Positions 11,061-23,712 are shown, counted from the first letter of the stretch. The stretch is 64,000 bases of DNA from Carya illinoinensis (GCF_018687715.1 NC_056764.1:14688501-14752500), one strand, 5' to 3'. Program-made: numbers and translations. The notes: generated by a model from the sequence alone, not told the origin.

Positions 11061-13793
11061 TACTAACACGACATGAAATTAGCAGGTTTAGGTTTAATGT
11101 TAATGGGTTCAGGTCCAAACGGATTGACCCGTTAAGACACGATTTATAAACGGGTTAATACCGGGTCAACTCACTTAATCTGAAATCAATTCGTTTGAAC
11201 CCGTTTTGATTTTATTTCAAAATTATAATTTTATTATTGTTGAGTTATAATATTGATATTTAGAGGTGAGTGAATGGATTCCTGCTTCCTCATTATGTGA
11301 GTCATGTAGGTCATAATTAATGACCTTAATTTATTTATGCCCTTAGGAGACCTTTGACCAGGTCACGAGGTTGATGTTTTAGTGTCTGCTACTTTGACAT
11401 GTTATTTATGGCCATGAATGATGCGGTCTAAAGAGATATTGCTAAAAAAGTGACTGGACTGAAATGGAATGACATGAGAGCGAAATGAAGACTATTTGGT
11501 AACATATTGATAATGGTGCGTACTCGCTGCCGGCAAGTTATGTTACTTCTTGGGAGTTACGACATAGCTGTAAGTACACCATGTTTTATGGAGATTGAGC
11601 ATTGCTCTAAGTTATTTACACTCGAGAGGGATTAGAGATGCTTAGTCTAATGTGACTAAATAAGTCGAGGCATAACAAGACACTTTAAGGAATGTTGCTA
11701 TGCTAGTCTTCTCTTAGAGAGATTTGATATAGTGCTCATATTTTTCTTTTATAGCTGTGCTTGATGGTTGCACAGCCTATTTGCCAATATAAACAAGATT
11801 GAGAACATATTGAGAGATGCAAACTTGGAATCTTGCACACTATGTATGAGTGGGAGATGTAAGAAAGAAACACCCATAGTGGGCACCCCTTCTCATTCTC
11901 TTGGGGGTTATGAAGTGGTTCTTAATCCGCTTCATGAGCATTGATGGCTAGGGCCAATCAGGGGTTACACTTAGAGGGGCTATTCCCCCTCTCTCAATGA
12001 GTCAGTTCCCTTTAGTCACGGCATTTAGGTTGTGGAATATGTGTATGCTTTGGTCTTACCATATAGCACACTTCATTATCGATACGGGAGACTTCAAATA
12101 AACAACGACGATGATGAATAATCCGTGGAACAACTGCACTAGATTTATGATTTAACAATGATATAATATTGCTTCCGTTGTATACTTTGATATGGTATTT
12201 CTAACACAACATATAAGAAGATAAGATTTAATAGATAAAAAATATTCACTCCCATGTCACTAGGAGTGGCCCACTTTAGATGGGACCTTTGGGTGGCTGA
12301 GTGAGATTGGGTCCCCCTATTGATCTATTTTTAGTTTTTTTAATTTTAAAAGTTATTTCTTAGTTTTTGTAATTTGTAATTTTTATTTATTCTGACATGT
12401 GGTGAATTTTTATTAGTGGTGGTGATGTAGATTATGAGCCATATGGGATTTCATTAGTGGATCTAATGGATCCATAATGGAAGGATAAAAGGTATCGTTA
12501 TTGAGAATTGAAAGATGAAAAAGTTCATTTTGAAAAGTTAACGAACAATCTATCTAAAGGCTAAACCACATAAGTATTTTAATATTAAACCTAAGATAAA
12601 GAGGGGTATTAACAATGCATCTAACGAAATCTCTTTGGAAAACAAATAAATTTGCCTATACAAATTGATCCAAGAGCTAGAGAGAAATCATGCAAGCTAT
12701 AGGCTAATTTTGTTGTTGTGGACTCCATATTTTAAGAGTATGATAGATGAGACAAGAATGTATAGGCATCATGAGGACAAAAAATGCCTATAAGCAAATA
12801 AATTGTTGGGATAGTCCTAACTGAAGAAATTCATGGACTTAACTCATCTTATAAAACCAGTTCAACAAGATATGGTTGCTCATTCATTATAAAAATGCCT
12901 AGATTCTTGTCCACATGCAATGTGTGATACATTTCTCAACACGAACCAAGGGGATCAAAACAATAGCAAAATCTTTTGGAAGAATTGAGAGCATTTTTTA
13001 ATATGACTAGATGCACTGATCTTATAGTAGATGATTAGAAAGATGGACACAATAGAATTTGGATATAGAAAAATGATATACAAGGAGATTTATTTTGTTA
13101 GATTCATTGATGCCTATATTATCTCAAAAACAAATGCATATCTATATAAATTATTCGATATAGTTATAGAAGATACACTCTTCCTATGAATTTGGTGGTA
13201 ATCACGTCATTTTTCTATATATGTTTGATACCTAGGTTTGTGAACATTCTTGTGAATGTTTACCTTAAGGCCGCATAAATATATATGAGCATAGACTGTG
13301 ATCAACTGCTCATTTTCTTCTTGATTGATTATGAGTCTTGCCTATACATTTTAAATCATGAATCCTTGTTTTTTAAATTGAACCAAGTGTTTTAAAGTTT
13401 TCTAAATATTTTTATGGATCGACAATTATTTTAATGGAAACCAAACCTAATTCTTAAAATAAGCCTCTTAAATTTTGAAGCCCAAAAATAAAATAGATTT
13501 TTAGTTGCTCATCTTATTTAAATGATTATATTTCCTTGATCAATATTTATTAAAGTTCATTATTTGAATTTATGATAAAAACTCTATTTAATTGGATCAA
13601 TAATAAAAAGCTTGGTTTTTTCATTAACTCCCTTCCCATTTATTTTCTACTCTTCATTTCCTATTAGCTCTGTTTGTGTTTCCTATGATAATCTCAACCA
13701 TTGGATTACAAACCAAGCCCCTGCTTGTTGCCATCTAAGCTTTTCTCTTCATCTCTATCCTCTCTTACTTTCCTTATTTCAAGCCATACAACA

Positions 13794-13797
<4 letters not shown>
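11061..13797. other. No gene recognised; repeat-like DNA
   Basis: At 11061-11230 lies a stretch with recurring ACGGGTTAA and CCGGGTCAAC words, a motif style common in dispersed plant repeats. The remainder is AT-rich and has no open frame with recognisable homology, no long terminal repeat I can pair, and no RNA gene I can see. Confidence 0.4.

Positions 13798-13831
<34 letters not shown>
13798..13831. repeat. (CT)n microsatellite
   Basis: About 17 uninterrupted CT units in a pyrimidine-rich setting. Overlapping short open frames with poly-Ser/Leu are products of the repeat. Confidence 0.95.
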
Positions 13832-13833
<2 letters not shown>

Positions 13834-14229
13834 CACATGTCTTGTTCTTCTTCTTCAAGGCAGCAACATCTCTTACATCTAAAGTAGATGGAAATAGTTG
13901 AAGTAGATGGCAGAAACTGGAACAAGTGGTGGTAATAGTATCAAGTTTTTAGCTGCAAAAACAGTTGATGTAGAAAACTAGTTTACTTCCCCTTAGTTCT
14001 ACTGTTTCCTCCACTTTGTAGTATATATATTCCAGCTCCTTCCTATGGTTTCCCTTCTCATATTTCACGCCTTCTTCAGCTTTTGAAAAAAATTGCCATC
14101 AAATTGAGCACATAAATAGTAGCAAAAAACTGTAACAAACAATAGCAGAAACAGTTTCTCATTTCGTCTTTCATCTCCTTCTCATATGTAATCTCTTCTC
14201 AATTCAAGGCGCCTCATCTGTGCAATATA
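13832..14229. other. Unassigned AT-rich stretch
   Basis: No coding homology or repeat structure recognised. Confidence 0.35.
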
Positions 14230-15380
14230 TACTAGTTCAGTGGATGATATGAACCTACGGGAATAAAATCCCTTGAACCCAAAATCAATTTGAAGATTCA
14301 CCTAAAAAAGCCAAACTCAAGCTAAATGGTAAATCTAGACCCATTAAGAAACTTGTTTAAAAAACCTAGATTATATGAAAATTTAAACCCATTGAAAAAC
14401 CTGTCTCAAGAACCTAAATTATAAGGAGGAACGCCACAAAGGTTGTAATTTACCTTTGATAAGTTTAAAAATTTATTCAAGAATAAGAGGAGATAAACTC
14501 AACTCCTAATAAATATAATTCATCAAATTTCATAAGATGTCAATAGTGTTGCAGCTATAGTAACTTAAATATGTCTTCCCAAAATAAATCCTAACAAAAT
14601 ACATTTCCCAAAATACCCTTGGATGGTTGCCCCTTCTAATAAACCCTAGACCGAAAATCACATAGATAATTCCCTTATGGTTGGCGCCCCCTTAATCTTT
14701 ACATAAAAAGTTCTCTTAAAGTTAATAAAATAATTTTTCCAATAAGCCATTGGCCGAAAATACAAGGTCTTCCTAAAAACCTAATTCATCAAAACAAAAC
14801 ATATGTAGGTTAAATATCCTTAAGTCCAATTATTCTAGACTAATTCTTATAACTAATAAAATAAGTCATTTTAATGAATTAAACAAGTTCAAAACCTTCA
14901 ATAACAATAGGCCCAAGTCATGTCTTCCATAGCTTGTATCATATGGATGAAAACTGGATTTTCTTCTGTCAAACCCATATTGAATGTTGGGTTCTTACTA
15001 GACTCGTCTTAAGTGGAATGCACAATCCTTGCATTACTTTCTTGCTTTCTTAGCTTTCGATTTTGTGATTATCCCATCTTGAACTTACAAAGGATCTTTA
15101 AGACTTAGTCCACTTTGGTGCCCATTATTCCCTCTCCTCTTAAAAGGATTCGACCTCGAATCTCCACCTATATCAAAGGCGGGGGAATCAGTAACATTGA
15201 AAGTAGTAAAAACATGATACTTACTTAGAAGATTTACTTTATATGTATTATCATTAATTTTCTCAAGAATTTAGAAAAGTTCATCCTAGCTACTATTGTC
15301 ATTAACAGGTAAAGACATTAAATCTAAATGAGTAAGTGGATTAAGGCCATAATGAATTTCACAAGGTGAAAAAACTAATA
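14230..15380 (-). mobile_element. Ty3/gypsy relic, pol C-terminus and 3' untranslated region
   Basis: Read on the minus strand, frames just below 15389 carry integrase C-terminal marks of plant Ty3/gypsy elements: a YGLNPLT block near 15340, then a KVNLLSKYHVF-like chromodomain-side block near 15230, ending in DSRSNPF at about 15150 (the usual end of pol in this lineage). Further on (14230-15000) the sequence is non-coding and resembles the 3' UTR/LTR part of the same family, though I cannot delimit an LTR. Stops and frameshifts are frequent. Confidence 0.65.
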
Positions 15381-15389
15381 ATAGATTGA
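15381..15389. repeat. 9-bp target-site duplication, left copy
   Basis: ATAGATTGA, identical to 15574-15582. Confidence 0.85.
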
Positions 15390-15573
15390 GGATGATGCTA
15401 GAGCCACCGCCAGGCTTAATTTTTTTTTAAAATCATTTTTAATACTTTTAAATATTTTAAAAAAATATCAAAAATTTATAATAATATTAAATAATTTTTT
15501 CTTAATCATTAAGAAAAAGGAAAAAGAAAAAAGAAAAAAAAAAAGGTCAGCGGTAACCCCCAAAGCATTTCCC
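15390..15573. mobile_element. Mutator-like MITE, 184 bp
   Basis: Ends GGATGATGCTAGAGCCACCG and, as the reverse complement of the other end, GGGAAATGCTTTGGGGGTTA: imperfect terminal inverted repeats of about 25 bp around an AT-rich core, flanked by a perfect 9-bp duplication. The 9-bp duplication points to the Mutator superfamily. It sits within the gypsy integrase C-terminal region, whose homology continues on both sides, so it inserted after the gypsy copy. Confidence 0.85.
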
Positions 15574-15582
15574 ATAGATTGA
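15574..15582. repeat. 9-bp target-site duplication, right copy
   Basis: ATAGATTGA, identical to 15381-15389. Confidence 0.85.
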
Positions 15583-16111
15583 ACACTCTAGTTATATGCA
15601 ACTTCAATGAATGACAAACAATATTCCCAAAAATGTTCATGCAACATGCCTAAAATCATCCTTACACTAGAATAATCCATCAAATGCCCTCTATGTACTT
15701 CACGCACAAGCAACTCACGCATAGAACTATTAGGTACAAAAAGTCTATTATCTCTAAACAAGTACCAATCTAGTCTATAAAACTTACCAAACAATGCTTT
15801 TTCACATACTCCATACACACTAGCAAAGTCATCATCATTAGTATATAATTCTTTATAATATTCAAATCTCAATAACCTTGCATTTAAAATGAAGACAATG
15901 ACAGACCTTCTTGATAATGCATCAACCACAATATTTTTTTTTACCTTGTGTGTATTTGATTATATGAGAAAAAGTCTCAATACATTTCACCCACTTGACA
16001 TGCATTCTAGTCAACTTATCTTGTCCCTTCAATTACTTCAAGGACTCATGTTTGGTATGTAGGACAAAATTCTTTTGGCCAAATGTAATGTTGTCTAATC
16101 TCCAGTGCTGG
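15583..16111 (-). pseudogene. Ty3/gypsy RNase H end and integrase, core deleted
   Basis: Minus strand. It begins at about 16107 with the end of RNase H (HYIWPKEF), followed by KHESLK, a broken linker, then DALSRR (about 15915), the usual RNase H/integrase junction. The N-terminal integrase part follows (FYRLDWYLFRDNRLFVP, LLVREVHRGHLM). At about 15630 it jumps from HEHF directly to WEYCLSFIEVAYN, which in intact elements lies roughly 170 residues further on. The entire DDE catalytic core is therefore missing. A stop replaces the residue after AYN. Not functional. Confidence 0.85.
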
Positions 16112-18407
16112 TGTCGCGCCTAAACTTTGACTCAAATTAATGAACCAAAAATTTAGTGCAGTTTTACTTGCAAGTATACAGGTGTTGTAGTATCTTACAT
16201 GATCGAATCCACATGGATTGACTTTTGTGATAAAGAAAATAAATTCAAACAATGAAACGAAATTACTAAAAGAAACGTGCAATCGAATATAAAATAAAAT
16301 TACTGAGATAAAGATTTGTAAAATAACTGAATCAAACTAAAATGATAAAATGAATTGATATGGAGAAAGACTAAGGTTTCGAGAATCCGTCTAATAAATT
16401 ATAATATTGTTTCCGATCGATATACTTCAATTAAACTAGAATAATGATTCCGTTTAATTGGAAGATTTAGCATTTAAGGTCAAGAAAAAAAATGCTAATG
16501 ATTGAGCATGAACGATTGATGATTAAAACATTCACAAATCTATTTGAATATCATAGGGATTCTTCAAGCATTCACTGTATTCGAAAATCACAATGAATCA
16601 AGATAAATATATAGATAATCAAAATATCCAATAATAAAATCTTTCAATCGATCACGCTCACAAAATAAATTTTACGTTGATTCGAAAATAATATTTAAAT
16701 CATTAAACTTCACCTTTAACCTTAGTATGACAATTTAGCCACCCATATTCATCACAAGTGCTATAGAAATCAAAGAAATGTTCTCTATTACAAAATTAAA
16801 ATAAAATATAAGAAATACTAGAAAATAGCTTAGAAGTAATGAAATCTGGAAACCTAGTTGAAAAGCCAACCAACCAATCTCAACAACCCAAAAAAATAAA
16901 CTAAAAACTGAGAGATTGAGAAAGCCCCCGCCTGAATGAAAACCTCTACTTCAGCAAAAATAAAACTCCCTCCACCGACTTCTCTCCTTCAATGAACTGA
17001 TTCTCTCTTCTATGAATCAACCCATTGACCGTTTTCTCAACTCCCCTGGAAAAGCATACACCGACTTCCTCAACTCCAGAAATTCCAAATGAGTTACATG
17101 CCATCTCCAAACGTCCGACCACGTAAATTCCTCCCAGCCTAAGTCTTTAAATCACCACCGACTTACCTCAACTCTCCCTTCTCTCAAATCCCTCCACGTC
17201 TCTCTCTTCATTAACTGACCTCTTCAACTCCACTAAAACCCAAGCACCGATTTCCTCACGTCCCTCTCTCCACCAAAATAAATCCCAGCCAATCAAATTA
17301 ATCCAGCCGATTCCCTTCAACCCCAAAAAAATCAAGCACCGACTTCTTCAATCCTTCCTTCTCACCCCCACCGACTTTGCTTTCTTTCACTCACCCAATT
17401 CCCTTCCACATACAACTCCCTCCAATCCAAGTCAAGCACGGCACCTCTCCCCTCCAGCCAAATGACCAACTCACCAATTAATCCCCCCTCTCTACAGACT
17501 TACACTCCTCTTCTCAGCTCCCTCTCCCTCCAATCAAATTAATCCAGTCGAGTCTAACGTACGTCCCCCCTTCCCTCTCTCTCAAGCGAACAATATATAT
17601 ATATAGCCACCTCAAGCCAGACGTGAAGTCGGTTCCATACTGAATTCATTCTTTTATTCCAACTGACTCACCTTCTAATCCTAATAAAACAAATAATATC
17701 AAATTAAATAACTGAAGGGATCACCGACTTTCTCTACTTTATCAACGTAAAAAGCTAAACAATTAACAAGATGCCATTCCACCGAAATTCAACTAGAAAA
17801 AAGCCAGCTCTTTTACGTCTAAAGCTTTTCACCGCCAGACATCAAATCAGCCGAAAACCAGCCTCACATTTCTTCCTTTTCGTCCGCTTTCTTTTTCTTT
17901 TCTTTTTCAAACCTCCACCGTAATTCAGTCCTCTTATATTTGTTCAACCATAAAGATCACATGCATCTTGAATAATCAAAAGAAGAAAATAACCACCTAA
18001 AGTTATTTATCGTTCTTCATTTTGTATCCTTTTTAGTTATCCAAGTACATCGCTTACTTTCTTCTCTTCATTCCTCTCAATTAGTATGCGTTTTTTATCA
18101 AAAGTTCCAACTGGATCTTATTTGAATTTTATTTAAGTTGAAAATAAGAAGAAGAAAAATAACACTAAAAAATAAATTAAAAGAAAAATAGATTATCAAA
18201 AATAAACTATATGTGTAAGGAAATATTGTCCAATTAAATCATAGTTATAAAATTAAGCATAAACATGATATCAATCAATTAAAAATCACAACTCGTATTT
18301 ATGCTTATTAACCATTTTTTCATCTAAAACCAATAATAGTGTCACAAAAAAAAAATAAAATACATTGATTTTAAATAGCTAAAATACGCAATATTTCAGC
18401 TCAATCA
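16112..18407 (-). mobile_element. LTR-like element inserted in gypsy relic, 2.3 kb
   Basis: Non-coding 2.3-kb block between two separated parts of the gypsy pol gene. On the minus strand it starts TGATTGAGCTGAAATATTGC and ends with a CAATCCATGTGGATTCGATC block followed by AGGCGCGACA, so it is TG...CA. Similar termini occur in the element beginning near 62739 and running to the window end (TGATGGC... and CAATCCCTGAGGACGATAC). I therefore read both as LTRs of one superfamily. No matching short duplication flanks it (GCTGG left, GTTGT right), which fits its boundaries coinciding with deletion of the gypsy RT. Its core is a C/A-rich stretch (16920-17640) with repeated CACCGACTT-like words. Confidence 0.6.
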
Positions 18408-19450
18408 GTTGTCACAAAATCAATTTGATACTTTATTCCTCTAATAAGTGACAATCCATTAAGCACATCGCTAGGCAACACAACCTCATATCTCTGCAAC
18501 AAAGAGACAACAACACTAGGTAAAGATTCGTTAAATGCGTTAGTATTAAAATTTGCCTTAATATAAAGACTCACTTTTCTCTTTATTTTTCTCTCACTTT
18601 TTTCACTCACTTTTTTCACTCTTGCTTTTCTTTTCTCTGTCATTTCTCTCTCTCTCCCACACACATTTTCGGTCTCACTATTTTTTTTTCCTCAATCTCA
18701 TTCCTACTCTTTTACGCTCAACTTCATTTTTTTCTCTCTCTTTTTATCAATCTCATTTTCTCTCTTTATTTTTTTTTATCAACCTCAATTTCACTTTCTT
18801 TTTTATCAACCTTACTTTTCAGTTTCAGTTGGTCCTTATTGACCTATTTTGTGGTTAAATGAACAAATTTGATTGTTTTACCATCATTTACAAAGTTGTA
18901 TATATTCTTGACCTCATCATGGATTACACTCCTATCATAATGCCATGGTCTTCCTAACAAAATATGACCAGTATGCATAAGCACTACATCACAAGGCACC
19001 TCATCCTTGTACTTCCTAATTGAAAAAGAAACTAACACTTGCTTATCTACCCTAACCTCCACATAATCATTTAGTCACTGCAACTTGTATGATCTAGAGT
19101 GTTTCAAGGTAGGTAAATTCAATTTCTTAATTAAAGTAGTGCTAAATACCTTAGTACAACTCCCACCCATCAATGATCATACTACATATCTTGTTATTAA
19201 TATGACATCTAATATGAAAAATGTTCTCTCTTTACTGCTCTGTCTCACCCATCTTAATTTGTGTATTGGGAGCGCGCCTAGCAACAAGAGACTCACTTGT
19301 CACGAGATACTCCACCCCATCATCATCACTAGAATCAACCAACCCGGGCATCTCCTCACTATCACCCTCATTCTCAGCCATCACCTCTCCATTGTCATGC
19401 ATAATCATCACCCGCATATTTGGACATTGAGATGCAATGTGCTCTGAATC
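18408..19450 (-). pseudogene. Ty3/gypsy protease and start of RT
   Basis: Minus strand. Near 19175 a protease active-site block (MIIDGG) is spoiled by one extra G. Then comes VDKQVLVSFS...LLGRPWHYDRS (19062-18960), the end of the protease domain in this Ty3/gypsy lineage. A Lys/Glu-rich linker (now a T/C-rich low-complexity tract on the plus strand, 18600-18830) follows, then NTNAFNESLPSVVVSLLQ and GIKYQIDFV at about 18420, the entry into RT. RT itself is absent: the sequence is cut at about 18408 by the LTR-like block. Confidence 0.85.
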
Positions 19451-20477
19451 CAAACACTTAAAAAGCATTTAATATCTCTATTTCTTGAAGGTTAGAATTC
19501 TACCTTAGATTTGTTGCTAGATCTTTCCCCTTGGGTGGTACGATCTTTCTCTTTGTTACAGCTTGATCATTTTTATCTCACTTTGGTTTTCAATGAATGC
19601 TAGAAACTGAAGTGTACCTTGTTGTCCCATTTCTTTTTAACTACCTCTCCACCTTCATAGCCATGTGCACCATGTCCTATATCTCCACATAATGCTACAA
19701 CTCAACCACATTGGCTATCTCCATATTCAAACTACACAAAAATCTAGCTATAGTGGCCTCCATATCTTCCTTTATATTAATCCGAATCATAGCCACCTTT
19801 ATCTCCTTATGGTAATCCTCCACACTCATAAACCACTATGTAAGATTTTGTAATTTCTGGTAGAAGTCTCTATAGTAGTAGTTAGATACAAATCTCCACC
19901 TCATAAGAGGTTTCAACTCACCCCATGTCTCTACGGGTCTCTCATGATTCCTCCTCCTATTAGTCACTAATTGATCCTACCAAATAATCACATAATTAGT
20001 GAACTCAATTACTACCAACTCCACATTCTTTTCCTCTGAGTAATTATGACAATCAAACGTCAACTCTGTTTTTTTCTCCCATTCTAAATATATTTCAGGA
20101 TCATTTCTATATTGAAACGATGGTATTTTTATTTTGATGCTCCCGAGGTCCCTACTACTCCATCTCGATCCCTGTGATTTCTCCTAACTCCTCTTCCACA
20201 CCTAACTCCTCTATGTTGACCCATCCCAACTTCAGATGTTAAATCTTCCTCATTCTCACAATCTCCTTCATTCTTACACTCATGTTCCATTTTAGGCTCT
20301 CGTCCCCCCTATCTCTTCCATCATGTAGATTTTTAATCAATTCATCTTATTGATCCATCCTACCCCTCACTTCACCCAACACCAAATTTAACTACTCAAG
20401 CTATTGTTGCTGGCTTGCAACACAAAACATGGATAATCTGACATCCCCTTTGTTGATGAGTCACTCTTATGAGACAT
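19451..20477 (-). pseudogene. Ty3/gypsy gag, decayed
   Basis: Minus strand, presumed ATG 20477-20475 (MSHKSD). Recognisable gag blocks: IKIPSFQYRNDPEIYLEWE (about 20130-20075), RPVETWGELKPLM and MRWRFVSNYYYRDFYQKLQ (about 19945-19860), and SVEDYHKEIKVAMIR. The zinc knuckle at about 19470-19428 is of the CX2CX4HX4C type (KCLDSEHIASQC), but the first Cys is separated from the second by a 2-nt insertion. Several stops. Gag would form the particle and bind template RNA; this copy cannot. Confidence 0.85.
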
Positions 20478-21902
20478 TGTAATGCGCTGTACAAAAAGAA
20501 TGCTAGTGATAAAAATCTCATACACTTTTTTACATGTTTACACTCAAATAATGGCACTCCACTTGTGTTTCATTCTTAATTGACTTTTTTCGATAATAGT
20601 CTCACATTCTCTTGCCTTTTACCTCAAGAGTTTTCTCACTTAAGTTCTTTAAGAATTAGTTGAACTAAATTAGGACAATACAATATTGTATTATTCCAAT
20701 CAGCAATTAAGTCCAAGAAACAATAATAAGAAATAATAAAATAATAAAATGACATGAGACTCAAGAAATTTGAATGAAGACGGAGACTCAAGGAATTTGA
20801 ATGAGAGAAAGAGTAATTGCAAAATAAGATACCAACTAGAATGATATTCAGCCTCTATTTCTTTCTTTCTTTTTTCAAAATTTTTTTCTTTTATTTTCTC
20901 ACTAATTCAATCACAAACAGCAATATTCAATTGTGAAAATCAAAAAATTAAATTCAAACACACAAAAATTGATAAGAAAGTAAAAGAAAATTAATGAAAC
21001 GGCATTTGCTTATTAAACCACTAGAAGATGTGAAGTTTAGTATGTGAGACCACAACCTTATACACAATCAGTTTATCTAGATCTTTTAGCAAACTACTAT
21101 GCATATGGATCTTAGATAGAATATTGTTTAGGCAAATGTTTCACTTTCTTTTCCTTCATGCCTTGTTTCCATGATTCATATAGATAAGTGCTTTACGAAG
21201 GAATGGGAATTCTTATCAAAGGAAAAGACCTCAAACCACTAGCTTTCCTAGTAAGAAAATATTCCTAACTGAACTATTTTTTTGGTTTAGTTTCCTTGCT
21301 GCAAAATTTCTACAATAGTTGCCTTCCTAGTAGTTTTTATTGGGTAGAGTTTTTAAGGCATTCATATCCATCTTTATCACTTCCAAAATCTTTGCTTGTG
21401 TAATTAGGAATGTATTAGGATGAGGGAAGTTTTGAAAAGAAGAATTTACCACCAACCCACGTTAGTTTCCTCTCCCATAGACTCTTTGTTCCTGTCCCAA
21501 GCTCTCACCAAAATTGATGTCTTGGCATGAGAACCTACTTCAAACTCAATAGGAGCTACTACTTGTACTCCACCACTATTATTCAGCTATGCAACACTCG
21601 ATAAACTTTTATAAAAACTCTCTGTATTCAACACTAAATTGTCTATTCAATATCTTTGAGTTGTTTCTTTAATGTTTCTAATCTATTGGTATAAAGTACA
21701 TGTTTTGCATAGAGTGTGTAGTGGGGCTTGAATGGGATGCTGTGAAATACTTAGAAGTGTACGTTTGTACAATTGGCAATGTTACGAGAAAGTATGCAAG
21801 TAGATAGTTGAAGGAGGTTTAATATTTTATGAGGAATGAAAACTTTTTAATGAAAAACTCCTACCTTATAATGTTTTCAAAAGAAAAATAAATATTTTAT
21901 GT
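20478..21902. other. Presumed gypsy 5' leader and unassigned DNA
   Basis: Upstream (minus sense) of the gag start. It holds a small tandem duplication, GAGACTCAAGRAATTTGAATGA, at 20757-20778 and 20785-20806. I could not identify a primer-binding site or LTR border. No coding homology. Confidence 0.4.
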
Positions 21903-21903
21903 A

Positions 21904-21908
21904 AAGTA
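21904..21908. repeat. 5-bp target-site duplication, left copy
   Basis: AAGTA, identical to 26481-26485. Confidence 0.75.
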
Positions 21909-22579
21909 TGTGACGCCCCCAAATTCCGTTTGGGATTGGACGGACATTTGAAGCGTCGAGACATGCAACACAAGGTTACCTGCCCCCGTTCATGACATAT
22001 AAGATGCAATAATCCTAACATGCATCTAACATTATGCAATATTCGCAGCGGATAATTTTTTTCTTTAGCAATACTATGCACCAAACTGAAAATATCCCAA
22101 TACTTGAAACATACTTCATACATAAAGATCCATTGAATAACTAAGATCACAGCACTATTCCAAAATAGTTATGATCCAATAGTACTGGAGATGCAACTCC
22201 ATCGTACAAGTAGTAATTTAACTACTATATTAACATTAACGACGCACCGTCGTTCAGTCGACTGTATCTAGTTGGTCAGCTCCTGATCTTCCTTCAGGTC
22301 CTGTAACAAGATCTACCATTCGAGGGGAATGGTAGTTGGGACTACCACAGTGAGATTTGATTACAAATCTCAGCAAGTTAACAAAAAACTTCCACACAGA
22401 CTAATGATGCATGGATGACAGTAAAAGCATAAATGCATAATCAAATTCATAATTAATTAAAGCATAACTTGGCATACAATATAGCATAATTGACATAACT
22501 TAAATTGAAACATGAACTAAACTTGACTTGCAACTTGACTTAGCATGAACTTGCTCTGAAACTTGAATTAACATGGAAA

Positions 22580-23712
22580 TACATACTCCACAGTTGTTGT
22601 GGCCCCATGTATTCTACACAAACTTGACTTAACATGAAAAATACATACTCCACAGTTGTTGTGGCCCCATGTATTCTATACAAACTTGACTTAACATGAA
22701 AAATACATACTCCACAGTTGTTGTGACCCCATGTATTCTATGTGTAAATACATACTCCACAGTTGTTGTGGCCCCATGCATTCTACACATCACAATGCAG
22801 TTAAATACATACTCCACAGTTGTTGTGGCCCCATGTATTCTACACATTACAATGCAGTTAAATACATACTCCACAGTTGTTGTGGCCCCATGTATTCTAC
22901 ATAAACTTGACTTAACATGAAAAATACATACTCCACAGTTGTTGTGGCCCCATGTATTCTATGTGTAAATACATACTCCACAGTTGTTGTGGCCCCATGC
23001 ATTCTACACATCACAATGTAGTTAAATACATACTCCACAGTTGTTGTGGCCCCATGTATTCTACACATTACAATGCAGTTAAATACATACTCCACAGTTG
23101 TTGTGGCCCCATGTATTCTATGTGTAAATACATACTCCACAGTTGTTGTGGCCCCATGTATTCTACATAAACTTGACTTAACATTAAAAATACATACTCC
23201 ACAGTTGTTGTGGCCCCATGTATTCTATGTGTAAATACATATTCCACAGTTGTTGTGGCCCCATGTATTCTACACATTACAATGCAGTTAAATACATACT
23301 CCACAGTTGTTGTGGCCCCATGTATTCTATGTGTAAATACATACTCCACAGTTGTTGTGGCCCCATGTATTCTACATAAACCTGACTTAACATTAAAAAT
23401 ACATACTCCACAGTTGTTGTGGCCCCATGTATTCTATGTATAAATACATATTCCACAGTTGTTGTGGCCCCATGTATTCTACATAAACTTGACTTAACAT
23501 TAAAAATACATACTCCACAGTTGTTGTGGCCCCATGTATTCTATGTGTAAATACATATTCCACAGTTGTTGTGGCCCCATGTATTCTACACAAACTTGAC
23601 TTAACATGAAAAAATACATATTCCACAGTTGTTGTGGCCCCATGTATTTTACGCATCACATTTGTAGTTAAATACATACTCCACAGTTGTTGTGGCCCCA
23701 TGTATTTTACAC
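22580..23712. repeat. Composite minisatellite, 21 copies of a ~40-bp core
   Basis: The core has the words ACATACTCCACAG, TTGTTGTGGCCCCATG and TATTCTA. I counted 21 copies. Between cores lie three spacer types: A (with ACTTGACTTAACAT, about 24 bp), B (TGTGTA, 6 bp) and C (CACATYACAATGYAGTTA, about 18 bp). Order after cores 1-21: A A B C C A B C C B A B C B A B A B A C C. The core can fold: CCACA pairs with TGTGG and ATACAT with ATGTAT. Open frames on both strands here are read-through of the repeat. Confidence 0.95.

Noticed and set aside
22580..23712. Regular repeats with spacers resembling a CRISPR array
   Set aside because: Spacers are of only three recurring types and lengths, the host is a plant, and no cas genes exist. 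It is a composite minisatellite.
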